Shown piece after piece: positions 19,274-27,203 of a stretch of 64,000 nucleotides of DNA. Numbering within the stretch: the stretch's first letter is position 1; each line of letters starts with the position of its first letter. Origin of the DNA: Woeseiaceae bacterium (GTDB taxonomy: Bacteria; Pseudomonadota; Gammaproteobacteria; Steroidobacterales; Woeseiaceae). The position numbers and the translations under genes are program-made. The stretch is from NCBI GenBank assembly GCA_021773055.1, contig JAJFKV010000025.1:35577-99576 (forward strand). The letters are read 5' to 3'. The notes beneath the pieces are model-generated. The model was not told the origin of the DNA, searched no databases, and saw only the letters and a list, made by a program, of their open reading frames with translations.

Positions 19274-20029
19274 ATGCGTGACCACGCAGCACCGCAGGGA
19301 GCTCAGGCCGCGCTCCGGGCCATACGGCTACTGAAACTCTTTACAGTTGAATCGCCAGAACTTCAGCTTGCACAGATCAGTGCAGGTTCCGGGTTGAACA
19401 AGACAACGACGCATCGCCTGTTGCAGGCGCTGCTGAGTGAAGAGCTGCTGGACCGCAATCCCAGCGGCGGTGCTTATCGTTTGGGCCCGGGCATGATGGC
19501 ACTCGGCGTCCTGGCGCTGTCGAGCAATGACCTTCGCTTGCGCGCACGGCCGCTCTTGAAACGGCTTGCGGAGGACACTGGCGAAACGGCGACTCTGGAA
19601 GTACCTATTGATGACACCATGCTGATTCTGGACGAAGTCAGCGGCAAGCACTTCGTGGGTGCGTCTGGCAACGTCGGTACACGCTGGCCCATCCATGCCA
19701 CGTCAACCGGGAAGGCATTCATTGCGTTCGAGAAGCACGGTTCCGATCGGTTGGCCGAACGGCTGCAACCATTGACAGCGAGAACCATCACCCAACGGGA
19801 TGAACTCGAGCGGCAATTGAGTAATATTCGTCGGCGCGGTTTCGCCGAAACGGTGGATGAGCTGGAGGAGGGCTTTTCCGGCGTCGGCGCGATTGTCCGG
19901 GGCGGCACGGGCGAAGTGCTGGGAGCCTTGTCAATCTGTGGGCCCAGTCAGCGCATGTCAGAGAGTCGCCGCGCACAGCTCGGCGCGACACTATGCACAG
20001 TCGCGACGCACCTGCAGCCGCGATACTGA
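19274..20029 (+). CDS. IclR-family transcriptional regulator
   Basis: LLKLFTVESPELQLAQISAGSGLNKTTTHRLLQAL HTH; C-terminal GAIVRGGTGEVLGALSICGPSQRM effector domain. Confidence 0.93.
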   Translation: MRDHAAPQGAQAALRAIRLLKLFTVESPELQLAQISAGSGLNKTTTHRLLQALLSEELLDRNPSGGAYRLGPGMMALGVLALSSNDLRLRARPLLKRLAEDTGETATLEVPIDDTMLILDEVSGKHFVGASGNVGTRWPIHATSTGKAFIAFEKHGSDRLAERLQPLTARTITQRDELERQLSNIRRRGFAETVDELEEGFSGVGAIVRGGTGEVLGALSICGPSQRMSESRRAQLGATLCTVATHLQPRY

Positions 20030-20044
20030 TTGCTCCGTGATAAG

Positions 20045-21970
20045 ATGCGATTCGATAATCAGCGCAGGAATAACAACATCAATACTCGCAAGCTGGTCCC
20101 AGGGAAGTTACCTGTCATCGCGTCCGCTGCAGCTGTTCTCGCGGCGGTCTTTTCATTTTCAGCTCACGCCATCGAAGTCGAAACCCCGGCAGTTGCATTA
20201 AGCGGCGTTTCGATGACCTATACGGTCAGCGATGCGACTCCGGGTGACTTCGTTAGTATTGCAGTTGGTGGCAAATCCTTCAGTGCCATTGCGGACGACA
20301 ACGGACAGGCTGAATTCACCGATGTGGCAATTGCTGCGGCAGGTGAAACCACCGTCACGGCAACTGCTGGCGGAGCATCAGCAAAGGTCTCCGTGCGTGT
20401 AATACCGGGTTGGGTTTCGATTCTGCCGGCAGTAATGGCAATCGCGATTGCCCTGACTTTGCGCAACGTAATTCCAGCCCTGTTGCTCGGCTTGTGGCTG
20501 GGTGCAACCGCCTTGCAATCATTTAGTGCGAAGGGCGCAGGACTTGGCCTGCTGGATACTTTTCAGGTCTTTGTCAGAGGCGCGCTGGCGGATTCAGATC
20601 GTGCATCCATTGTCCTGTTCACGATGATGATTGGCGGCATGGTGGGAATCATTACTCGCAATGGTGGCATGGCCAGTATCGTTCTTGCCATTGTGAGTCG
20701 GGCGAAGACCGCGATCGGTGGACAAGTGGCTGTCTGGCTGATGGGCATGATGATCTTTTTCGATGACTACAGTAATACGCTGGTGGTCGGGAATACCGCC
20801 AGGTCATTGACGGACCATCTGAAGATATCACGTGAAAAACTCGCCTACATCGTCGATTCGACCGCAGCTCCCGTCGCGTGTATCGCCCTCATTACTACAT
20901 GGATTGGCTATCAGATTGGCCTCATTGATCAGGCGCTGGGGACAATCCCCGAGCTCGCCGATTTTCAGGCGTACTCCGTGTTTATCCAGTCAATTCCATA
21001 CAGTTTTTATCCGATTCTGGCGATAGCATTTGTGCTGATCGTTGCATCTTCCGGTCTTGATTTTGGTCCGATGTATAAAGCAGAAGTCAGGGCCAGGGGT
21101 GGCAAGGTAAAACCGGAAATGGCAGAGGCATTACCCGCGCTCGAAGGTGAAGAATTGTCACCGAAAGACAATATTCCCCTGCGCGCATTTAATGCGTTTA
21201 TTCCCATCATCGTATTAATCGTTGCGTTGGGAGCGAGTCTTGTCGCGCTGGGCGAAGGTGACACGTTGACGCGAATTCTGGAGACCACTGAGCCGTACAA
21301 GGCGATGATGTATTCATCATTTATGGGCGTTCTTGCCGCTGCAACACTGACCATTGGCCAGGGAATACTGTCGGTTCACGAAACGATCGATGCCTGGTAT
21401 GGGGGCCTCCGAGCCACTTTGTTCGGCATGATCATTCTGGTACTGGCGTGGTCACTGTCGGACGTTACCGCTGCGTTGCATACGGCATCGTATCTCGTAA
21501 CCTTGCTCGCTGATTCACTGCCCGTAGCGCTGATACCGGCGATCGCATTCATTCTTGCGGCAATCACAGCTTTTACGACGGGTACAAGCTGGGGCACCAT
21601 GGCGATACTGATGCCATTAATCATTCCGCTCTCCTGGGCTGTCATGACCGTGCATGGGGTAGCGGATCCGAGCGGTATGCACATTATGTATTCGGCGATC
21701 GCATGCGTTCTTGCCGGCGCAGTGTGGGGTGATCATTGCTCGCCGATTTCAGACACGACCGTGTTGTCTTCCATTGCCAGTGGTTGCAATCACATCGAGC
21801 ACGTTCGCACGCAGCTTCCATATGCGCTGTTGGTAGGAGCGGCGAGTCTTCTGATTGGAACCATACCCGGGGGGTATGGAGTGCCGCCCTGGATATCATT
21901 GTTAGTCGGCGTCTCGGTTCTGTACGCAATTCTAAAAACATTCGGACGGCGCGCCGAGGCGCAGACGTGA
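20045..21970 (+). CDS. NhaC-family Na+/H+ antiporter with N-terminal extracytoplasmic beta-type domain
   Basis: C-terminal NhaC-like (MMIFFDDYSNTLVVGNTARSLTD, TGTSWGTMAILMPL, WGDHCSPISDTTVLSS); N-terminal signal-like segment then about 80 aa beta-rich Ig-like domain. Confidence 0.88.
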   Translation: MRFDNQRRNNNINTRKLVPGKLPVIASAAAVLAAVFSFSAHAIEVETPAVALSGVSMTYTVSDATPGDFVSIAVGGKSFSAIADDNGQAEFTDVAIAAAGETTVTATAGGASAKVSVRVIPGWVSILPAVMAIAIALTLRNVIPALLLGLWLGATALQSFSAKGAGLGLLDTFQVFVRGALADSDRASIVLFTMMIGGMVGIITRNGGMASIVLAIVSRAKTAIGGQVAVWLMGMMIFFDDYSNTLVVGNTARSLTDHLKISREKLAYIVDSTAAPVACIALITTWIGYQIGLIDQALGTIPELADFQAYSVFIQSIPYSFYPILAIAFVLIVASSGLDFGPMYKAEVRARGGKVKPEMAEALPALEGEELSPKDNIPLRAFNAFIPIIVLIVALGASLVALGEGDTLTRILETTEPYKAMMYSSFMGVLAAATLTIGQGILSVHETIDAWYGGLRATLFGMIILVLAWSLSDVTAALHTASYLVTLLADSLPVALIPAIAFILAAITAFTTGTSWGTMAILMPLIIPLSWAVMTVHGVADPSGMHIMYSAIACVLAGAVWGDHCSPISDTTVLSSIASGCNHIEHVRTQLPYALLVGAASLLIGTIPGGYGVPPWISLLVGVSVLYAILKTFGRRAEAQT

Positions 21971-21978
21971 TTAGGTGA

Positions 21979-22752
21979 ATGCAAGTGCCCGCCAGACCCA
22001 CCATTGCTGTCCCATCTGACCGGCGTATTCTGGACCCTCACCCGTCACACACTACTGGCGAAAAATACCTGCGTGCGATCATTGACGGCGCAAACGGATT
22101 GCCCATTATCGTGCCGTCCATGGCGGAGGACATCAGTGTCGATGAAATCCTTGATCGCATTGATGGCATTGCTCTGACCGGCAGCTACTCCAATATCGAG
22201 CCACATTATTACGGCGCGGAACCGGCAGGGGATAGTGGTTTCCACGATCCACACCGCGATGCGATGACGCTACCGCTTGCATTGCGAGCGCTTGCAAGGG
22301 GCGTTCCGTTACTCGCCGTTTGTCGGGGGCACCAGGAGTTAAACGTTGCTCTGGGCGGCACATTGCATCAAAACCTGGACGACGTTCAGGGCTATCACAG
22401 TCATCTTGAGAACAAATCGGATCCGCTGGACGTGCAGTACGGGCCGTCGCATTCGGTGTCAATGATGGAAGGTGGGTTGTTACGTCAGTTGGCAGGCGTG
22501 GACTCGATCCTGGTGAATTCATTGCATGCGCAGGGAATTGCGAAGCTCGCGGATGGCGTAACCGTCGAGGCCGTTGCCGATGACGGCTTGATCGAAGCAT
22601 TCACCGTCGATACAGCGCCCGGTTTCAATCTGTCCGTGCAGTGGCATCCTGAATGGCGAGTAACTGAAAATGAATTTTCGATGAAAATATTCAAGGCATT
22701 TGGTGACGCGTGCAGATCACGCTCAGCAGAACGACAGGTGCATTGTGAGTAA
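21979..22752 (+). CDS. Gamma-glutamyl-gamma-aminobutyrate hydrolase family (class I GATase-like)
   Basis: PLLAVCRGHQELNVALGGTLHQ catalytic Cys motif, VQWHPEW; PuuD-like. Confidence 0.92.
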   Translation: MQVPARPTIAVPSDRRILDPHPSHTTGEKYLRAIIDGANGLPIIVPSMAEDISVDEILDRIDGIALTGSYSNIEPHYYGAEPAGDSGFHDPHRDAMTLPLALRALARGVPLLAVCRGHQELNVALGGTLHQNLDDVQGYHSHLENKSDPLDVQYGPSHSVSMMEGGLLRQLAGVDSILVNSLHAQGIAKLADGVTVEAVADDGLIEAFTVDTAPGFNLSVQWHPEWRVTENEFSMKIFKAFGDACRSRSAERQVHCE

Positions 22753-24076
22753 AGACGATGTCTTTCAGGCTTGGTTACAGGAACGCAAAATCGAAGATGT
22801 TGAAGCGTTCGTTCCGGACATGGCCGGTTCCGCACGTGGCAAGGTGATCCCGGCCGACAAGTTCGGGACTAGTCAGGTCAAAATGCCAGAGTCAATCTTC
22901 TCGCAAACCATTTCGGGCGACTACATCGACGATGTGAACAACGTCGAGGATCGTGACATGTTGCTGGTACCCGACCCAACAACACTTCGCCCGGTACCGT
23001 GGTTGTCTGACCCTGCTGCCTCGGTATTTTTTGACTGCTACCACCGTGATGGCACTCAGGTCGCGAAATCTCCGCGCTCCGTGTTACGAAACGTTCTCGC
23101 GAAATTCGAGGCACGCGGCTGGATACCCGTAGTTGCACCGGAAGTCGAATTTTACCTGTTGAGTCCGCACTCGGACCCACAAGCGGACCCGAAGCCACCG
23201 GAGGGCCGCCTTGGGCGGACCGAGAATGTTCGGCAGCCCTTCAGCATTGACACGATGAACGACTTTGAGCCGTTTATTTTCGACGTCTATAAATATTGCG
23301 AAGCTCAGGGGATTCGGGTTGACACGCTGTCCCAGGAGATGGGTCCTGCGCAGCTGGAGATCAACTTCAAACATGGCAACGCACTTGATCTTGCCGACCA
23401 GGTGTTCCTCTTCAAGCGCACACTTCGTGAGGCCGCCATTCTTCATGAAATTCATGCGACATTTCTCGCCAAACCGTATTCCGGGGAGGCCGGCAGTTCA
23501 TTGCACATTCACCAGAGTGTTCTCGACAAGAAGGGCGACAACATATTTTCGCAAGACGACGGACAGGCGAGCGATCTGTTCCACGGCTATCTTGGCGGAC
23601 TGCAGCGCTACATGCCCGATGTCATGCTGACTTTCGCGCCCTACGTCAATTCCTACCGACGCTTCATCAACCCGCAGTGTTCTCCCGTTAATCTGGCGTG
23701 GGCGATAGATAACCGCACTGTTGGCCTGCGGGTCCCGGACTCACCACCAGAAGCTCGGCGGGTTGAAAACCGGTTGGCCGGGTCTGACGTGAATCCCTAC
23801 CTGGCGATCGCGGCTACTTTGGCGTGCGGTTATCTCGGTATGGTGGAGGGGCTGAAGCCAAGCGCAGAAACGGAAGGTAGTGCCTATGGCGGCGAAATCG
23901 ACTTGCACCGACATATTTACCCGGCGATCGATGCTATGCGAGATAGTGCAGCAATGCGAAGTATGCTCGGCGATGAATTCGTGACGCTGTATACGGACCT
24001 AAAAGACGCCGAATATCGTGAATTTCAAGAAGTCATCACGCCGTACGAACGTGAAATCCTAATGTTCAATGTTTAA
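22745..24076 (+). CDS. Glutamine synthetase family protein, PuuA-like
   Basis: GTG start; EMGPAQLEINFKHG, YSGEAGSSLHIHQSVLD, NSYRRFINPQCSPVNLAWAIDNRTVGLRVP, ENRLAGSDVNPYLAIAA. Confidence 0.92.
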   Translation: MSKDDVFQAWLQERKIEDVEAFVPDMAGSARGKVIPADKFGTSQVKMPESIFSQTISGDYIDDVNNVEDRDMLLVPDPTTLRPVPWLSDPAASVFFDCYHRDGTQVAKSPRSVLRNVLAKFEARGWIPVVAPEVEFYLLSPHSDPQADPKPPEGRLGRTENVRQPFSIDTMNDFEPFIFDVYKYCEAQGIRVDTLSQEMGPAQLEINFKHGNALDLADQVFLFKRTLREAAILHEIHATFLAKPYSGEAGSSLHIHQSVLDKKGDNIFSQDDGQASDLFHGYLGGLQRYMPDVMLTFAPYVNSYRRFINPQCSPVNLAWAIDNRTVGLRVPDSPPEARRVENRLAGSDVNPYLAIAATLACGYLGMVEGLKPSAETEGSAYGGEIDLHRHIYPAIDAMRDSAAMRSMLGDEFVTLYTDLKDAEYREFQEVITPYEREILMFNV

Positions 24077-24086
24077 TGAGGTTGTT

Positions 24087-25460
24087 ATGGCCGCAATAGA
24101 GAAACGCTCACGGGAAGACTGGCAGGAACTCGACAAGAACCACCACCTGCACCCGTTTACCAATCACAAAGAGCTGCACGAGCAACGCTCGCGGATCATC
24201 ACGCGTGCGGATGGCGTCTATATTTTCGATGCAGACGGCAACAGGATTCTGGATGGTATGTCGGGTCTGTGGTGTGTGAATGCGGGCTACGGGAGGCAGG
24301 AGTTGATCACGGCCGCATCTGCACAGATGCAGGAATTGCCGTACTACAATAATTTCTTCCAGTGTGCGCACCCTCCTGTCATCGAACTTTCTTCATTGTT
24401 GAAAGAAGTTAGCCAGCCGCAGTTCAACAGAGTGTTCTTTGCCGGTTCCGGTTCCGAGTCAAACGACACCATCGTACGCATGGTACGAACCTACTGGGAT
24501 CTGATGGGGCAACCGGAACGGCATACGATAATCAGTCGCGATAATGCGTATCACGGCTCAACCGTGGCGGCGGCCAGCCTGGGCGGTATGAAGGCCATGC
24601 ACAAACAGAGCGGGCTGCCGATTCCCGGGATTGTGCATGTCGATCAGCCCTACTGGTTTGGCAGTGACCAGGCCTTGTCACCAGATGAATTCGGCATTGT
24701 AGCGGCTCGCTCCATCGAGGCGAAAATCAAGGAACTCGGAGCAGACAAGATCGCCGCGTTTATCGGAGAACCGATTCAGGGTGCCGGTGGCGTTATTGTG
24801 CCGCCGGATACGTACTGGCCGGAAGTCCAACGAATCTGTGATGAATACGGCATCCTCTTGATTGCCGACGAAGTGATAACAGGGTTTGGCCGACTGGGTG
24901 AATGGTTCGGCTCAGACTACTTTTCAATAACTCCTGATTTCATGCCGTTCGCCAAGGGCGTTACATCGGGCTATCTGCCACTGGGTGGCGTGATGGTCAG
25001 CGACCGGGTTGCCGACGTTCTTATCGACAAGGCAGGTGAGTTCTTCCATGGTTACACCTACTCCGGGCACCCGGCGTCCTGTGCCGTTGCCATCGCAAAT
25101 CTGAAGCTGATTCAGCGCGACAATCTTGTCGGACGTATCAAGGACGATATCGGCCCCTACCTACAAGGGAAATGGGCCGCCCTGGCTGATCATCCATTGG
25201 TCGGGGATACTCGCATGGTCGGTCTCATGGGCGCGTTCGAAATCGTCAAGAGCAAGAGTCCGTTGCAGCGCTTTGACCAGGAGCAGGGCGCAGGTGGGAA
25301 GTGCCGAGACCATCTCATTGCAAATGGCGTTTGCATGCGTGCCGTTGGCGATACGATTATTTGTGCACCACCGTTCATCCTCTCGCACGGCGAGGCAGAT
25401 GAATTGATTGAAACGACCTGGAAGGCGCTCGATCTGACGCAAGCTGCGTTGGCGGAGTAG
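24087..25460 (+). CDS. Class III PLP aminotransferase (putrescine/beta-alanine:pyruvate type)
   Basis: GMSGLWCVNAGYGR, GSGSESNDTIVRMVRTYW, LLIADEVITGFGRLGEWFGSDYF, PFAKGVTSGYLPLGG (PLP Lys). Confidence 0.93.
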   Translation: MAAIEKRSREDWQELDKNHHLHPFTNHKELHEQRSRIITRADGVYIFDADGNRILDGMSGLWCVNAGYGRQELITAASAQMQELPYYNNFFQCAHPPVIELSSLLKEVSQPQFNRVFFAGSGSESNDTIVRMVRTYWDLMGQPERHTIISRDNAYHGSTVAAASLGGMKAMHKQSGLPIPGIVHVDQPYWFGSDQALSPDEFGIVAARSIEAKIKELGADKIAAFIGEPIQGAGGVIVPPDTYWPEVQRICDEYGILLIADEVITGFGRLGEWFGSDYFSITPDFMPFAKGVTSGYLPLGGVMVSDRVADVLIDKAGEFFHGYTYSGHPASCAVAIANLKLIQRDNLVGRIKDDIGPYLQGKWAALADHPLVGDTRMVGLMGAFEIVKSKSPLQRFDQEQGAGGKCRDHLIANGVCMRAVGDTIICAPPFILSHGEADELIETTWKALDLTQAALAE

Positions 25461-25465
25461 TCGCG

Positions 25466-26416
25466 ATGGATAAACACGATAACGATCATGCAATAACTCG
25501 CGAGGACCTTCGCGGTACGACACCCGAGCCCACCTACGGCGGTGTAACCTCGTTCATGCGCCGCAAGTATACGAAGGACATGAGCGGTGTCGATGTAGCC
25601 GTTCTGGGAGTGCCGTTCGATACAGCAACCACCAATCGACCAGGTACTCGGCTGGGGCCACGAGCGATCCGCAATGCGTCAACCATCATGGCGTGGGAGC
25701 GGCCCTACGGCATGGATTTTGATCCATTCGAAAAGCTCGCTGTAGTTGATGCCGGCGATGCTCATTTCGACTTCGGCCGGCCGGAACAGGTGCCGGATGC
25801 GATCGAAGCGGCCGCGTACGGAATTATATCGAAGGGCCCGGGCCTGCTGACGCTGGGCGGTGATCACTTCATCTCCTATCCGTTGCTTAAAGCGCATGTC
25901 AGCAAACACGGCGGCCCAATTTCAATTTTGCATTTTGATGCTCACAGCGATACCTGGGCCGATGAGAACGACCGCATCGATCATGGCACCATGTTTTGGT
26001 GGGCAACGAAACAAGGCCTGATTGATCCTGCGACATCGGTGCAGATCGGAATACGAACGTCGAATCCAGATACTTTGGGCTTCAATATTATCGACGCAAC
26101 GAAGGTGCACTCGCAGTCAATCGAGGCCACCGTCGCAGCAGCCCGAAAATGGCTTGGCGACACGCCGGTTTATGTGACTTTCGACATCGATTGCCTGGAC
26201 CCAAGCTACGCCCCGGGAACCGGAACACCGGTTTGTGGCGGTCTGACCAGTCATCAGGCGATGTCTGTTTTACGCGGGCTGCAGGGTATCAACGTGATCG
26301 GCATGGACGTCGTTGAGGTTGCGCCAGCCTATGACGTCGGGGAAATCACCGCGTTGGCGGCGAGCCATATCGCTATGGAGTTGCTGTACCTGTACGCTAA
26401 TCGCCCGGTATCTTAA
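25466..26416 (+). CDS. speB: Agmatinase/ureohydrolase family
   Basis: GGDHFISYPLL, LHFDAHSDTW, VYVTFDIDCLDPSYAPGTGTP. Confidence 0.88.
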   Translation: MDKHDNDHAITREDLRGTTPEPTYGGVTSFMRRKYTKDMSGVDVAVLGVPFDTATTNRPGTRLGPRAIRNASTIMAWERPYGMDFDPFEKLAVVDAGDAHFDFGRPEQVPDAIEAAAYGIISKGPGLLTLGGDHFISYPLLKAHVSKHGGPISILHFDAHSDTWADENDRIDHGTMFWWATKQGLIDPATSVQIGIRTSNPDTLGFNIIDATKVHSQSIEATVAAARKWLGDTPVYVTFDIDCLDPSYAPGTGTPVCGGLTSHQAMSVLRGLQGINVIGMDVVEVAPAYDVGEITALAASHIAMELLYLYANRPVS

Positions 26417-27114
26417 GTGACGGTAGCCGTTTTTGGCTGCCAGTCCGCCGGCATATCGCCCGGCAGGAAAATCGCGATGATCAGTTCCGAAATCGCCTCC
26501 AGCGTCGCGGGATCCTCAATATCAATTCCGCTTGAGGCCTTGAGCTCATTGCCAAGCGCCAGCAGGCCGCCCGAGGAGAGGCGAATCATGCTGAACAGCA
26601 GGGCAGGATCGCCAGCCGGCGTGACACCTAATTCCTGTAATTTTCCGATCATGCGGAAAGTCACTTCGAACAACGGTTTCAGGTGTTCTTCGATGAGCCA
26701 GTCGAGCCTCGGGTTTGGATAACTCGCCTCTTGCACCATCACTTTGTGCAAAGCGGGCTGGCTTTTCGCATAGGTTACGTAGGCACGAATCAGCGCAGAC
26801 ATGCGCATCTTCGGGCACATGTCCCGGTATTCTTCCAATGACTTTGCCAGAGACAGCGTAAATGCGCTGAATATGTAGTCGGCGGCCGCGCGCCAGAGTT
26901 GGTCTTTGTTCTTGAAGTGGTAGGTGATCAGTGGATGGTGTACACCGGCCCGTTCTGCTATGTCACGTGTCGATGTACCTTTGAATCCGTTCTCTGAGAA
27001 CGCTTCGACCGCAGCATCGAGAAGTTTTCGCTGCGTAACAATGCTGCGCTGTTGTTGTTTACGCACCGGTGGGTCCGATTGCAGAGCGGATTCTTGTAAC
27101 ATTATTTTTCCCAA
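26413..27114 (-). CDS. TetR-family transcriptional regulator
   Basis: LLDAAVEAFSENGFKGTSTRDIAERAGVHHPLITYHFKNKDQLW. Confidence 0.93.
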   Translation of the reverse strand: MGKIMLQESALQSDPPVRKQQQRSIVTQRKLLDAAVEAFSENGFKGTSTRDIAERAGVHHPLITYHFKNKDQLWRAAADYIFSAFTLSLAKSLEEYRDMCPKMRMSALIRAYVTYAKSQPALHKVMVQEASYPNPRLDWLIEEHLKPLFEVTFRMIGKLQELGVTPAGDPALLFSMIRLSSGGLLALGNELKASSGIDIEDPATLEAISELIIAIFLPGDMPADWQPKTATVT

Positions 27115-27203
27115 ACTGGATCAATTCCGCCAACAATAACGGGATTTATCCACCTGGTCCAGTATGGGAATATTTTACCGTATAGACAAGATAACCACTC
27201 GAA

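Noticed and set aside
21833-21840. Another GTAGGAGC REP head
   Set aside because: Lies inside the NhaC reading frame (LLVGAASL) with no flanking REP features; probably chance
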